64,000 bases of DNA, taken from NCBI RefSeq assembly GCF_001687585.2, contig NZ_CP016537.2, forward strand, positions 3,258,001 through 3,322,000, in the 5' to 3' direction. Positions 16,309 to 26,059 of the stretch are shown piece by piece. A program made the translations under genes and the position numbers. Under the pieces are notes generated by a model that saw only the letters and a program-made list of their open reading frames with translations, was not told the origin of the DNA and searched no databases. This stretch comes from Planococcus halocryophilus (lineage in GTDB: Bacteria; Bacillota; Bacilli; Bacillales_A; Planococcaceae). How positions within the stretch are numbered: position 1 is the first letter of the stretch; each line of letters opens with the position of its first letter.

Positions 16309-17346
16309 TTATGTTCTATTGAGTTTCTTTTTGGCGTAAATATAAGTAACTGCTAAGGCAGCGACCAGCACACTGCCTTTAATAATATCAAAGGCATAAT
16401 AAGGAAGGTTTAGAATCGTCAGTCCGTTCAATAAGATTCCAATAACAGCTGCACCAAAAAATGTACCTAAAGCATTTGGCTTACCTGCTCCTAAAACTGA
16501 ATATCCCACGAAGACAGCCGCAACCGCCTCCATCATTAGTGGAGCTCCAGCATCAATTTGTCCCGAACCTACGCGTGCTGTAAAGAGGATACCGGCCATT
16601 GATGCAAAGAAACCAGATACCACATAAGCTGTAAATTTCACTTTTTTAACGTTAACTCCTGACAACGTGGCAGCTTCAGCATTTCCACCCGTCATATAAA
16701 GAATTCGCCCCCAACGCGTGTGATGCAGTACGATGTAAGATGCTATAACCATCACTAGCATAATCCAAACAGGAACCGGCAGGCCCATTAATTGCCCTTG
16801 ACCTATCAAAAGAAATGCATCCGACAATTGACCAGGTGCGGTTCCACCTGAAGTTAGAGGCATATTATTATAGACCGAATAGCCTTCCGTATAAGTTCGG
16901 TGCAAACCAGCTACGATATACATCACACTCAAAGTTGCCAGCAAGTCTGGAATGCCAATAATCACAATGAGAAAGCTGTTGAATACACCAACTAGAACTC
17001 CAATTAGCAATGGCAAAATAAGAACAAGCCATAACGGCATCTCGTACCACACCATTAATGATGCAGAAACGACGGTCGAAAATGACATTGTCGAACCCAC
17101 TGATAGATCAAATCCACCTACCACAAGCGTGAACGTTACGCCTAGAGCTAATAAGGTCACAATCGAAATCGAGCGTAAAATGTCCGTGAAATTATCATAT
17201 GTGAAAAAGGCATCACTGATTGTACTAAAATAAAAAATGATAAACACCAGCAAAGCAATTGCACCATATTTGAATAGAAACTGAATCGCATTATTTTTCA
17301 CTGAACTTTTGTTTTTCTCAAAATTGTTCTTTTCCACCACTTGCAT
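16309..17346 (-). CDS. ABC transporter permease (RbsC-like), predicted methylthioribose importer
   Basis: A 345-residue sugar-type permease of the BPD_transp_2 family with about 8-10 helices and the conserved GGFDLSVGS and GGNAEAATLSGVN segments. It is the last gene of the SAM-riboswitch-controlled mtnK-mtnA-SBP-ATPase-permease unit and overlaps the ATPase gene by 29 bases. Homology alone would say ribose-type sugar; the operon says the sugar is probably methylthioribose. That substrate assignment is inference. Confidence 0.82.
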   Translation of the reverse strand: MQVVEKNNFEKNKSSVKNNAIQFLFKYGAIALLVFIIFYFSTISDAFFTYDNFTDILRSISIVTLLALGVTFTLVVGGFDLSVGSTMSFSTVVSASLMVWYEMPLWLVLILPLLIGVLVGVFNSFLIVIIGIPDLLATLSVMYIVAGLHRTYTEGYSVYNNMPLTSGGTAPGQLSDAFLLIGQGQLMGLPVPVWIMLVMVIASYIVLHHTRWGRILYMTGGNAEAATLSGVNVKKVKFTAYVVSGFFASMAGILFTARVGSGQIDAGAPLMMEAVAAVFVGYSVLGAGKPNALGTFFGAAVIGILLNGLTILNLPYYAFDIIKGSVLVAALAVTYIYAKKKLNRT

Positions 17347-18826
17347 ACAACAAAATCCTTTCTTGGGTCGCTTCTTGCCGTGACAATTCCTTCACGATTT
17401 GACCATTGTGCATGATGAGAATGCGATCGGAAATTCCGAGCGCTTCATGAATTTCACTAGAAAAATACAAACACCCTTTGCCTTTTTCCGTCAATTGACG
17501 GATCAATTTAAAAATATCCACTTTTGCTCCAATATCCACACCTTTAGTCGGTTCATCAAATAGATACAAAGCAGAATCGAGCGAAATCCATTTACCGATT
17601 GCTATTTTCTGTTGGTTTCCTCCACTTAGGTGGAGAATCGCAGTTTCAGTACTGCTAGTTTTAACGCGCAAACGTTCAATAATCTCATTTGCATACCTTT
17701 TTTCGGCTTTTCGGTTTATGAACAAACCTTTAGAGAATTTTTTCAAGTTTGGAAATGTGGCATTAATCTCCAATGATTCCTGAACAAATAACCCTTCTTT
17801 TCTCCGTTCTTCAGGAATTAATGCCATTCCTGCTTTGATGGCGTCAGCCGGATGCTTGATTTTTGTCACGTTTCCTTTAAGCTTTATCGTTCCTGACGTA
17901 AGAGGAGTTGCTCCAAATAAAGCTTTTGCCAGTTCCGTTTTTCCGGCACCAACGAGACCGACGACACCAACCACTTCGCCTGATGAAACCGTAAGCGACA
18001 AGTTTTTAAGTTTGTAGCCATCTGACAGATTTTCCACTTGCAGAAAAGGTGTTCCTTGAAAGTGTGTGCTCGGTTCCAATTCATGGCTTAGTGCCTCACC
18101 GAGCATTGCTTCTATCACCTGACTTTGATCCGCATCGACTGTAGCATAAGTTTCAACCCTGGCCCCTTCACGCATCACGGTAATCCGGTCGCTAATTTCA
18201 AACACTTCTGGCAACCGATGCGAAATAAAGACACATCCAACGCCTTTTCGTTTTAGTTTCGAAATAACGGCATACAATTTTTCCGATTCATGAATTGATA
18301 AAGGAGCTGTGGGTTCGTCGAAGATGATGATTTTTGCTGAATGGACCAATGCTCTTGCAATTAACACCATCTGTTTTTCCGCTAATGTTAGGTGCATCGC
18401 TTTTTGTTGAACATTAATATGGTCTACTTGCAACTCATGTAAAATCATTCGAGCTTTGTCGTTGAGTTTTTGTCTTGAGATAAATAACTTACCCCTGTTA
18501 GCAAATGTATCGAGCAAGATATTTTCTGCTACCGTTAAGTCAGCCACAATTGCAGTATCCACTTCCTGATAGACACAATAAATCCCATTCTCTTTAGCTG
18601 ACTTTGGCGTAGCTAGTTGGACAAGAGAGCCATCCAAATAGATTGTTCCGTTATCCTGTTGATAGACCCCGGACAGGATTTTAATTAAAGTGCTTTTGCC
18701 CGCACCATTGACGCCTAGAATGGCGTGAACTTCACCTTTTTTTAAGTGGAACTCTGCATTTTGCAACGCTGTCACTGTACCGAATTTTTTTCCAATAGCC
18801 GACATCGAAAGTAAAGGTTCCGCCAT
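17318..18826 (-). CDS. Sugar ABC transporter ATP-binding protein (RbsA-like), predicted methylthioribose importer
   Basis: A 502-residue protein with two tandem ABC domains. The first has Walker A GVNGAGKST near residue 40 and FDEPTAP near 170. The second has GLVGAGKTE near 290, an intact LSGGNQQK signature near 405 and FDEPTKG near 425. The first domain has a non-canonical signature (LTLAEKQM), as usual in RbsA/MglA proteins. It powers the adjacent permease. A partial terminator lies between it and the binding-protein gene upstream. Confidence 0.85.
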   Translation of the reverse strand: MAEPLLSMSAIGKKFGTVTALQNAEFHLKKGEVHAILGVNGAGKSTLIKILSGVYQQDNGTIYLDGSLVQLATPKSAKENGIYCVYQEVDTAIVADLTVAENILLDTFANRGKLFISRQKLNDKARMILHELQVDHINVQQKAMHLTLAEKQMVLIARALVHSAKIIIFDEPTAPLSIHESEKLYAVISKLKRKGVGCVFISHRLPEVFEISDRITVMREGARVETYATVDADQSQVIEAMLGEALSHELEPSTHFQGTPFLQVENLSDGYKLKNLSLTVSSGEVVGVVGLVGAGKTELAKALFGATPLTSGTIKLKGNVTKIKHPADAIKAGMALIPEERRKEGLFVQESLEINATFPNLKKFSKGLFINRKAEKRYANEIIERLRVKTSSTETAILHLSGGNQQKIAIGKWISLDSALYLFDEPTKGVDIGAKVDIFKLIRQLTEKGKGCLYFSSEIHEALGISDRILIMHNGQIVKELSRQEATQERILLYASGGKEQF

Positions 18827-18849
18827 AGCAATGCTCCTTCCTGGTAAAA

Positions 18850-18876
18850 GAGCTGTCCCACTTTTCAGGACAGCTC
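18850..18876 (-). terminator. Internal hairpin between binding-protein and ATPase genes
   Basis: A 9-bp perfect stem GAGCTGTCC/GGACAGCTC, followed on the minus strand by TTTTACC. The short T run suggests partial termination, giving more binding protein than ATPase and permease. Confidence 0.65.
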
Positions 18877-18889
18877 AATTTGATAAAAA

Positions 18890-19972
18890 TTATTGCCCTT
18901 CCAATTCACGCAAGTCATCTGTATAACCTTGGTCACTTGACCCCCAACCTTCTATATAGTCGCTCAGTTTATCGGTTGTCACCGCTTCTTCCGGCAAATT
19001 TTGTGCCTCGATAAATATGGGTTCTAGAATTACTTTTTCTTCTGGCTGTTCTCCGTTTAGCAATTGGTATAAATAACGCACTTGAATGCGCCCAATATCT
19101 GTTGGATCAACCGCTGCAGAAGCTAGCCAAGGGCTATTTTCTTTTTGCATTAACTGAAGATCCTCATCACTCATATCGATTCCATAAACTTTAATATCTG
19201 TCCGGCCAGACTGTTCGATAGCACGAACAGCGCCTTTAGCAAATTCATCCCATGAAGCCCACACTGCAGTAATTTCTCCTTCATTTGGATATTGCTTCAA
19301 TACAGCTTCCATTTGTGACTGTGTATCCAATGCCGTATTGCTAGTTGCCGATCCAAATGCTGTGACTTCTTGGATATTCGGGTTATCTGCCAAGAATTTT
19401 TCATATGCTATTTGACGTCTTTCCATCGGTGCAAAACCAGCGGTCCAAATTTTGACGATATTGGCTGTGCCCTCATTGTCTTGCGCTAATTTCCCCAAAG
19501 TCATCTCCGCCATTTGCTGATCGCCTTGTTCTAAAGAAACTACACCGTCCACATCAATACCTGCATCAAATGCCACAACTGAAATCCCTTTTTCCAGGGC
19601 TTTTTCCACTCCTTGGTTTAACGCTTCTTTTGTGCCGTGATCAATTAAAATACCATCGACGCCTTGGTTAATCGCAGCATCTAAGTTAGAAGCCATTTTC
19701 GCCAAATCTCCTTGGGAAGTGAAAACAGTCACTTTGCCTCCGAAATTTTCAATTTGCTCTTCAACACCTGCTATGTATTGTGCAGAAAAAGTACCGAGGT
19801 TGATCTGCATGATTAAAGCAATTTCTTTACCTGCAAGCGGATGAGCTGAAGTTTTTGCTTCTGTGTCTGAAGAAGTTTTCTCTTCTGTAACCTCTCCTTT
19901 TGGTTGACAAGCACCCAACACAATACCGATTAATAACAAAGTGACAAGTAGCCAGATAGATTGTTTTTTCAT
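18890..19972 (-). CDS. Sugar-binding lipoprotein (RbsB-like), predicted methylthioribose receptor
   Basis: A 360-residue type I periplasmic-binding protein with a lipoprotein signal (VLGAC, Cys22) and the RbsB pattern: [15 protein letters not shown], then [10 protein letters not shown], then VVAFDAGID. It overlaps mtnA by four bases (ATGA), so it is translated in step with the salvage enzymes. That coupling is the main evidence that the ligand is methylthioribose or a close relative. Confidence 0.84.
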   Translation of the reverse strand: MKKQSIWLLVTLLLIGIVLGACQPKGEVTEEKTSSDTEAKTSAHPLAGKEIALIMQINLGTFSAQYIAGVEEQIENFGGKVTVFTSQGDLAKMASNLDAAINQGVDGILIDHGTKEALNQGVEKALEKGISVVAFDAGIDVDGVVSLEQGDQQMAEMTLGKLAQDNEGTANIVKIWTAGFAPMERRQIAYEKFLADNPNIQEVTAFGSATSNTALDTQSQMEAVLKQYPNEGEITAVWASWDEFAKGAVRAIEQSGRTDIKVYGIDMSDEDLQLMQKENSPWLASAAVDPTDIGRIQVRYLYQLLNGEQPEEKVILEPIFIEAQNLPEEAVTTDKLSDYIEGWGSSDQGYTDDLRELEGQ

Positions 19973-21030
19973 ATTTTTTCTCCTTTTCTTGTAAATGCAC
20001 CAAGCATCTCAGGGATGTTTTTTTGGTAATTTGCAGTAATAATGCCTTTTTCGGTAATAATTGCGGTAATCAGATGCGACGGTGTCACATCAAATGCGGG
20101 ATTAAATACTTTAGTGCCAAGTGGCGCAATCGGCTGTCCATTCATATGAGTAATTTCCTCCGCGTTTCGTTCTTCAATCGGAATTGCAGTTCCATCTTCA
20201 ATTCCAAGATCAAATGTCGAGATTGGTGCCGCGACATAAAAAGGAATATCGAAAGCTTTGGCCAATAAAGCCAAATTAAAGGTGCCAATCTTATTCGCAG
20301 TGTCACCGTTGGCTGCAATGCGGTCTGCACCGACAATGATCGCTTCAACGCCTTTTGCTTTAATGGTGTGTGCTGCCATGCTATCTGTGATCAACGTCAC
20401 ATCAACATTTGATTGTTGCAGTTCCCATACTGTCAGACGCGCACCTTGATAAACCGGACGAGTTTCGCAAGCATACACTTCGAAATGCCGACCGCGTTCA
20501 CTGCCAAGGTGAAACGGTGCTAAGGCTGTGCCATATTTTGCAGTGGCAATGGAACCTGCATTGCAAATAGTCATGACTTTTGTGCGCCCTTCTAACAACG
20601 TCAACGCATGCTCACCGATACGCCGACAGGAGGCTTCGTCTTCTTCATGAATTTTAATGGCCTCTGCTAGCAATAACTGCTTTGCCTGCTGGACGTTAGT
20701 TGCCTCTCGAATTATATCTTGTAGACGGTTTAGTGCCCAACCAAGGTTGACAGCAGTCGGTCTTGAAGCGTTTAAGTACGATGCATCTTTTTGGATGTAT
20801 TGCTGAAAAACTTCTAGTGAAGCTGTATCATGCCGCTGAGCTCCGATAGCCAATCCATAGGCGGCTGTAATGCCAATCGCTGGAGCACCACGAACTTTTA
20901 ATGAAAAGATGGCCTCGTAAATGTCTTCTACAGTTTCAAGTGTTACGTATTCGATAAGGTGTGGTAATTTTTGTTGGTCTAGAATAGTCAGTTGCTGACC
21001 ATTCCAGTTGATAGATAAAGGAATGCTCAT
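19969..21030 (-). CDS. mtnA: S-methyl-5-thioribose-1-phosphate isomerase
   Basis: A 353-residue aldose-ketose isomerase of the eIF2B-like family that converts methylthioribose-1-phosphate to methylthioribulose-1-phosphate. Typical motifs are present: RGAPAIG near residue 50, the catalytic Cys in [10 protein letters not shown] near 160, and the catalytic Asp in [12 protein letters not shown] near 240. It overlaps mtnK upstream and the binding-protein gene downstream by four bases each. Length matches B. subtilis MtnA. Confidence 0.95.
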   Translation of the reverse strand: MSIPLSINWNGQQLTILDQQKLPHLIEYVTLETVEDIYEAIFSLKVRGAPAIGITAAYGLAIGAQRHDTASLEVFQQYIQKDASYLNASRPTAVNLGWALNRLQDIIREATNVQQAKQLLLAEAIKIHEEDEASCRRIGEHALTLLEGRTKVMTICNAGSIATAKYGTALAPFHLGSERGRHFEVYACETRPVYQGARLTVWELQQSNVDVTLITDSMAAHTIKAKGVEAIIVGADRIAANGDTANKIGTFNLALLAKAFDIPFYVAAPISTFDLGIEDGTAIPIEERNAEEITHMNGQPIAPLGTKVFNPAFDVTPSHLITAIITEKGIITANYQKNIPEMLGAFTRKGEKI

Positions 21031-22217
21031 TTGTGCACCTCTTTTAAAATCTCCAGTAAATCAGTGATTGAGCCGATTTGTTGGCGCTGCAAGATTAATG
21101 CTCGCCCTGTATGTAGCGACTGTGTTTTAAAGTTAATTCTTTTTTCTGTGTCCACTATACTGTCTAAATCTTTGACATGTGCTAAGCCAATTGTCCGGCG
21201 AATCAATTCACAGCCGGCAAAACCTGCTGCATCTGTTAACACTTTATCTAGAACAAATTCTAAATAACCCTGTGTGTCTCTGAACGATTCAATACTCTCT
21301 GTTTTCCATAGTTCACTGAATGATAAAGCAAACACTTCCCACGTCTTCTCAATGTGAGACACAACCACCTGACGCTCGATACCTTCTCGCGTAATCGATT
21401 GAAAAATTAAATTACCTAGAAATAAGCCAACATCGAATCCGATTGGACCATAAAAACCAAACTCTGGATCGATGACTTTGGTTTCAGTTGTACTAGCAAA
21501 AATACTGCCTGTGTGAAGGTCTCCGTGTAGCAAGGCTTCCGATTCAGTCAAAAAACTTTTTTTCAATTTAGCTACTTCTAGCTGCAACTTTTGGTCTCTC
21601 CAAATTGCTTCTGCCGCTGATTGAAGCTGTGGTTCATAATTGTTAGTTTCAAGGTCAAAAAAGGGATCCGTAAAAACAAGATCTTCTGTGATTTTACATA
21701 GCTCTGGATTGGAGAACTCGACAGCTAAGCGTTTTTTTTCAAAAGGATGGAGACCGTAATCTGATGTATGGAACAAAGTCTGCGCCAAGTATTCACCAAT
21801 ATCCTGCGACAGTCTAGGAAAATTCTGCCCGTTGATCAATCCTTCTCGTGCAATAACAAGGTGAGACAAATCTTCCATCACCGTAATCGCTAATGTTTCA
21901 TCCGCCGCATAAACGACCGGTACCAAGGATGGCACAAACTCTCCGTGCTTTCTAAGAACATTGGCTTCGATCGTTGCACGCTTTAAAGTCAGTGGCCAAC
22001 TTTCACCAATGATTTTGGCATATGGCAGTGCTTGCTTAATAATTACACGGGTGCCTGTTTTCGAATCTTCGATCTGGAAAACATAATTCAAGTTGCCATC
22101 TCCAATTTCTCGGCAGCTCAATTCGGCAGTAGGCTCGAAAGTATAGACAGCTTTTGCTAAAGCTATAGCCGTCGACTCAGTTAGTCCTTTATAAGTTGTT
22201 GGAATAGTAAGCGTCAT
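21027..22217 (-). CDS. mtnK: 5-methylthioribose kinase
   Basis: A 396-residue APH-fold kinase that phosphorylates methylthioribose at C1. The nucleotide loop contains GDGNLNYVF, the catalytic loop is HGDLHTGS, and the metal-binding [10 protein letters not shown] follows. The start at 22217 is preceded by AAGGGAGAG and gives the family-typical length. A longer in-frame reading from 22292 would run into the riboswitch terminator and is rejected. First gene of the S-box unit. Confidence 0.95.
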   Translation of the reverse strand: MTLTIPTTYKGLTESTAIALAKAVYTFEPTAELSCREIGDGNLNYVFQIEDSKTGTRVIIKQALPYAKIIGESWPLTLKRATIEANVLRKHGEFVPSLVPVVYAADETLAITVMEDLSHLVIAREGLINGQNFPRLSQDIGEYLAQTLFHTSDYGLHPFEKKRLAVEFSNPELCKITEDLVFTDPFFDLETNNYEPQLQSAAEAIWRDQKLQLEVAKLKKSFLTESEALLHGDLHTGSIFASTTETKVIDPEFGFYGPIGFDVGLFLGNLIFQSITREGIERQVVVSHIEKTWEVFALSFSELWKTESIESFRDTQGYLEFVLDKVLTDAAGFAGCELIRRTIGLAHVKDLDSIVDTEKRINFKTQSLHTGRALILQRQQIGSITDLLEILKEVHK

Positions 22218-22245
22218 TGTTTTCTCTCCCTTTCCTGGCAATATA

Positions 22246-22272
22246 AAAAGCCTCTTTCTAAAAGAAAGAGGC
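22246..22272 (-). terminator. Riboswitch terminator upstream of mtnK
   Basis: On the minus strand GCCTCTTTCT-TTT-AGAAAGAGGC, followed by TTTTT. A 10-bp perfect stem directly downstream of the SAM-I aptamer forms the expression platform; the 3' P1 strand region GATAAGAGGCG can take part in the competing antiterminator. Confidence 0.88.
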
Positions 22273-22293
22273 CAGAATAAGAGAGATTCCACG

Positions 22294-22448
22294 CCTCTTA
22301 TCTTTCAGAAAGTAAATTTCTGATGGAATTAGCACCGTGCCTTGCAGGAATTTCATCCTGGCGCAAAAGCGCCCCGTCTCACAACGGTATTACGGTCGGT
22401 TGCTGGGCGTCATCGGGCCAAAATCCCTCTGCCAGCTCTTGATAAGAG
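22294..22448 (-). promoter_or_regulatory. SAM-I (S-box) riboswitch controlling mtnK-mtnA-ABC importer
   Basis: The minus strand carries the S-box landmarks in order: CTCTTATC (P1, pairing with GATAAGAG at the 3' end), AGAGCTGGCAGAGGGA, GGCCCGATGACGCCCAGCAACC, and AAGGCACGGTGCTAATTCC. Binding of SAM should favour the terminator at 22246-22272 and switch the unit off when methionine is plentiful. A plausible promoter lies upstream (TTGACA at 22511-22506 with TAGGAT at 22487-22482). Confidence 0.95.
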
Positions 22449-22550
22449 TACTACTTGTCATGCTATTGAGTTCTGAAAAGAATCCTATCATGTTTCAGAA
22501 TTGACTGTCAATCCTATTTTTTCAATAAAAAAAATTTTGCAACAATAGAG

Positions 22551-22579
22551 TTGACAGACTCTTATGCACGTGAAATAAT
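22551..22579 (+). promoter_or_regulatory. Promoter of the mtnWXBD unit
   Basis: TTGACA (22551-22556), a 17-bp spacer and AATAAT (22574-22579), about 110 bases before the plus-strand SAM-I aptamer. Confidence 0.6.
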
Positions 22580-22690
22580 CAGAATTACTTCTAGACATAG
22601 GCTCAAAAAAGCCGAGCGTGTTGATGAACTATCAATACTTTCAAGTTCTTAAATCACTTTATAAAAATGACCTACACAATTTCATAATCT

Positions 22691-22846
22691 TTCTTATTTA
22701 GAGCAGGTGGAGGGACAAGCCCTATGATACCCGGCAACCGGTCCATTAATGGACACGGTGCTAATTCTTGCAGTCAGAAACAGTGGCTGAGAAATAAGAA
22801 GTTGTTAAAACCCTTAACCTCTTCTTATTTGAAGAGGTTTTTTATT
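22691..22846 (+). promoter_or_regulatory. SAM-I (S-box) riboswitch with terminator, controlling mtnWXBD
   Basis: The aptamer spans 22691-22800: TTCTTATTTAGAGCAGGTGGAG, then CCTATGATACCCGGCAACC, then CACGGTGCTAATTC, closed by AAATAAGAA. The terminator at 22816-22839 has a 9-bp stem AACCTCTTC/GAAGAGGTT and a T tract. Strand and spacing fit control of mtnW, whose ATG is at 22876. Confidence 0.95.
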
Positions 22847-22875
22847 TTTTAAAATTACATAGGAGCGTGGAGTAA

Positions 22876-24099
22876 ATGAGCACTTTAACTGCTACTTATC
22901 AATTATACGGAAAGCCTGGCTCCTTTGAGAAAAAAGCTGAAGGTATTGCGCTAGGACTGACGATCGGGTCCTGGACCAATTTGCCTCTTCTTGAACAAGA
23001 GCAATTAAAACAGCATAAAGGAAATGTCATTTCCATAAAAGAATGTGAGGAAAATCCCCATCCCTTAAAATCAGGTTTGATAAAAGCTGAAGTTTCAATC
23101 GCTTATCCATCAGCGAATTTCTCTGCAGATCTTCCTGCAATCCTCACTACCGTTTTCGGCAAATTATCTCTGGATGGTGAAGTAAAACTATTGGATTTGA
23201 ATTTCAGCGATGAATTGCTCAAGCATTTTCCCGGACCTCGCTTTGGTATTGAAGAAATCCGCCATACACTCGGTGTAACTGGACGGCCGCTACTCATGAG
23301 CATATTCAAAGGTGTCATCGGGCGTGACTTGGATTACTTATCTACTCAATTGCGGCAACAGGCATTAGGCGGTGTAGACCTCGTCAAAGATGATGAAATT
23401 CTATTTGATAACCCTTTGACTCCATTTGAGAAGCGCATTACTGCAGGTAAAGAAGTGTTAACACAGGTGTATGAAGAATCGGGTCACCGCACACTTTATG
23501 CAGTAAACCTTTCGGGTAGAACCTCCGAGCTGCGAGGTAAAGCAAGAAAAGCTCGCGAACTTGGAGCTGACGCTTTATTGTTCAATGTTCATGCGTACGG
23601 ATTCGATGTTATGCAAGAACTTGCTGAAGACGATGACATTGCTTTGCCACTGATGGTACACCCCGCATTCAGTGGTGCCTTTACTTCATCTGCCTTTTAT
23701 GGCCTTGCTACGCCACTGGCACTTGGCAAATTGACCCGTTATGCTGGTGCAGATTTCTCACTGTTTCCATCGCCTTACGGCAGTGTCGCATTGGAGAAAG
23801 CCTCTGCACTTTCGCTCGGTGAAGAACTGACTAAGAAAAGCTCGTTAAAACGCAGTTTTCCAGTGCCCTCGGCCGGTATTCATCCAGGGCTTGTCCCTTT
23901 GCTGATGGCAGACTATGGCATCGATAGCGTCATTAATGCCGGTGGTGGTATCCATGGACATCCAGCTGGAGCCATTGGCGGCGGACAAGCTTTCAGACAA
24001 GCGATTGATGCCGTATTGCAAGGTGAAACTTTACAAAACGCTAGTAAACAACACGAACAACTACAAACAGCACTTGAGCTATGGGGGTCAAAAAATTGA
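22876..24099 (+). CDS. mtnW: 2,3-diketo-5-methylthiopentyl-1-phosphate enolase (RuBisCO-like protein)
   Basis: A 407-residue RuBisCO-like protein of the B. subtilis YkrW type, which enolises diketo-methylthiopentyl-phosphate in methionine salvage. The active-site segment [12 protein letters not shown] near residue 170 carries the carbamylated lysine and acidic metal ligands, and the phosphate-binding [12 protein letters not shown] segment is near 355. It is a salvage enzyme, not a carbon-fixing RuBisCO. Its stop codon overlaps the mtnX start. Confidence 0.95.
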   Translation: MSTLTATYQLYGKPGSFEKKAEGIALGLTIGSWTNLPLLEQEQLKQHKGNVISIKECEENPHPLKSGLIKAEVSIAYPSANFSADLPAILTTVFGKLSLDGEVKLLDLNFSDELLKHFPGPRFGIEEIRHTLGVTGRPLLMSIFKGVIGRDLDYLSTQLRQQALGGVDLVKDDEILFDNPLTPFEKRITAGKEVLTQVYEESGHRTLYAVNLSGRTSELRGKARKARELGADALLFNVHAYGFDVMQELAEDDDIALPLMVHPAFSGAFTSSAFYGLATPLALGKLTRYAGADFSLFPSPYGSVALEKASALSLGEELTKKSSLKRSFPVPSAGIHPGLVPLLMADYGIDSVINAGGGIHGHPAGAIGGGQAFRQAIDAVLQGETLQNASKQHEQLQTALELWGSKN

Positions 24100-24761
24100 A
24101 CAAACCAATTATTTTCTGCGATTTCGATGGCACGATTACAGCCAACGATAATATCATCGCAATCATGAAGAAATTTGATCCGCCTGGTTGGGAACCCATC
24201 AAAAACCAAATCCTTGATCAATCTATAACCATACGTGAGGGTGTAGCGAAAATGTTTTCATTACTCCCTGTGTCCGCAAAGGAGGACATTATTTCATATG
24301 TTCTAGAGCAAGCGGAAATACGAGAAGGCTTTCGTGATTTTGTCGATTATGTAAAAAAACATGAACTTTCTTTATACATTGTCAGCGGAGGCATCGATTT
24401 TTTCGTTTATCCACTTCTTAAACCTTTTGGACCCTTTGATGGCATCTATTGCAACAGCGCAGATTTTTCGAAAGATCTGATCCATATTGAATTCCCACAT
24501 GTCTGTGATGCAATCTGTACGAGTCAAGGATGTGGCTGCTGTAAACCGTCCATCATCCGTGAACTTTTGGCCAAAGGCACTAACAGCATTGTGATTGGGG
24601 ATTCGATCAGTGACTGGGAAGCCGCTAAAGAAGCTGATTTTGTCATCGCTAGAGATTTACTGGCCGACAAATGCAAAGAAGCTAGAATCGATTATCAACC
24701 GTTTGAAACTTTTCATGAAGTTATCGCTATAGTGGATAAATATATAGGAGTGAAGTCATGA
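24096..24761 (+). CDS. mtnX: 2-hydroxy-3-keto-5-methylthiopentenyl-1-phosphate phosphatase
   Basis: A HAD-family phosphatase of about 221 residues with the nucleophile motif FCDFDGTIT near its start, [11 protein letters not shown] in the middle and [10 protein letters not shown] near 173. I prefer the TTG at 24096, because GGGGGT lies seven bases upstream and the codon overlaps the mtnW TGA. The alternative ATG at 24081 has no ribosome binding site. The unusual [12 protein letters not shown] cysteine cluster near residue 145 occurs in this family. It overlaps mtnB by four bases. Confidence 0.92.
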   Translation: MNKPIIFCDFDGTITANDNIIAIMKKFDPPGWEPIKNQILDQSITIREGVAKMFSLLPVSAKEDIISYVLEQAEIREGFRDFVDYVKKHELSLYIVSGGIDFFVYPLLKPFGPFDGIYCNSADFSKDLIHIEFPHVCDAICTSQGCGCCKPSIIRELLAKGTNSIVIGDSISDWEAAKEADFVIARDLLADKCKEARIDYQPFETFHEVIAIVDKYIGVKS

Positions 24762-25372
24762 TTGCATTGAATGAAAAATGGCTTGAACTAGCGGATGTCA
24801 AAGATGAACTAGCTGTTCGCGACTGGTTTATGGGGACTAGTGGAAATCTAGCCATTAAAGTGACTGACGAACCACTCGAGTTCTTAGTCACTGCTAGTGG
24901 TAAAGACAAGAAAAAACGGACAGATGAAGACTTTCTACTAGTGGATGAAAATGGACAACCCACCATTGAAAAATTCTTAACACCCTCTGCTGAAACCTTA
25001 TTGCATTGTGCAATTTATAGAAAGACCCAAGCCGGTTGCAGTCTTCACGTCCATACGGTTGCCAATAATGTCATTTCCGAATTATATGGCGATGCCGGAA
25101 AAATCGATTTCCAAGGACAGGAACTGATTAAAGCTTTCGGATTATGGGAAGAAGATGCTGTTCTAACAATTCCCATTATTGCCAATCACGCAGATATCCC
25201 AACACTCACCCGTGAGTTTGAAGCTACTATTTCGGCAGATAAAGGAGCCGTGCTAATCCGTAATCACGGCATTACCGTGTGGGGGAAAAATAGTTTTGAG
25301 GCGAAAAAACTACTTGAAGCCTGCGAGTTTTTATTTCAATACCAATTAGCATTACAATTACAGTTAAAATAA
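24758..25372 (+). CDS. mtnB: Methylthioribulose-1-phosphate dehydratase
   Basis: A 204-residue class II aldolase-fold metalloenzyme that dehydrates methylthioribulose-1-phosphate, the step before MtnW. Zinc ligands are in LHVHTVANN (near residue 88) and NHGITVWG (near 168). The GTSGNLAIK phosphate-binding motif is at about 26. Position and length match B. subtilis mtnB; the start overlaps the mtnX stop (ATGA). Confidence 0.94.
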   Translation: MIALNEKWLELADVKDELAVRDWFMGTSGNLAIKVTDEPLEFLVTASGKDKKKRTDEDFLLVDENGQPTIEKFLTPSAETLLHCAIYRKTQAGCSLHVHTVANNVISELYGDAGKIDFQGQELIKAFGLWEEDAVLTIPIIANHADIPTLTREFEATISADKGAVLIRNHGITVWGKNSFEAKKLLEACEFLFQYQLALQLQLK

Positions 25373-25387
25373 GAGAGGAAGATTAGT

Positions 25388-25918
25388 ATGGCCATCATTA
25401 AAATTCAAGGAACAAAAAAGACAATTGAAGCGCAAAACGAAGTAGCCGCATTTTTGGAACAACAAGAAGTCGTTTATGAGCATTGGGATATCGATAAATT
25501 ACCAGCGCATCTACGTGAAAAATTCGATTTAACGGATGCCGAAAAAGATGAAATTCTTCAAGCATTTCAAACAGAAGTCAGTGACATCTCAGAACGTCGG
25601 GGCTACCAGGCAGCGGATATTATCTCTTTATCAGATTCCAACCCTAAATTAGATGAGTTGTTAAAAAACTTTCAACGTAAACACATTCATACTGATGATG
25701 AAGTACGCTATATCGTCAGCGGACATGGGGTTTTCATCATTCAAGGAAAAGACGAAAATTTCTTTGAAGTTCATCTGACGCCAGGCGACCTCATTTCGGT
25801 TCCTGAAAACATTACGCATTACTTTACACTTGCTGAGGATCGGAAAGTCGTGGCCATTCGTATTTTCGTCACAACTGAAGGATGGGTACCTGTTTACCAA
25901 GAAGAAAGCCCCGTATAA
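25388..25918 (+). CDS. mtnD: Acireductone dioxygenase
   Basis: A 176-residue cupin that cleaves the acireductone with O2 to give the keto acid precursor of methionine. The metal site is HIHTDDEVRYIVSG near residues 98-111, with a fourth ligand in ENITHYF near 140. The bound metal (Fe or Ni) decides the product and cannot be told from sequence. Last gene of the unit, with a terminator right after it. Confidence 0.94.
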   Translation: MAIIKIQGTKKTIEAQNEVAAFLEQQEVVYEHWDIDKLPAHLREKFDLTDAEKDEILQAFQTEVSDISERRGYQAADIISLSDSNPKLDELLKNFQRKHIHTDDEVRYIVSGHGVFIIQGKDENFFEVHLTPGDLISVPENITHYFTLAEDRKVVAIRIFVTTEGWVPVYQEESPV

Positions 25919-25938
25919 ATTCACTATCTAATAAGAAG

Positions 25939-25970
25939 AGACTCGACTATATCGAGTCTTTTTATTTTGA
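25939..25970 (+). terminator. Terminator of mtnWXBD
   Basis: An 8-bp stem AGACTCGA/TCGAGTCT with a 5-nt loop, then TTTTTATTTT. Confidence 0.88.
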
Positions 25971-26059
25971 TAAAAAAGGTAATTTCTTTCTATTTATAAT
26001 GTCTTTTAAGCTATAATGTCTTTTGAGTTATATTTTAAAATTAGAAATGAGCGGTTCAT

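Noticed and set aside
22218..22292. N-terminal extension of mtnK
   Set aside because: It is made of the riboswitch terminator sequence; AAGGGAGAG and family length support 22217.
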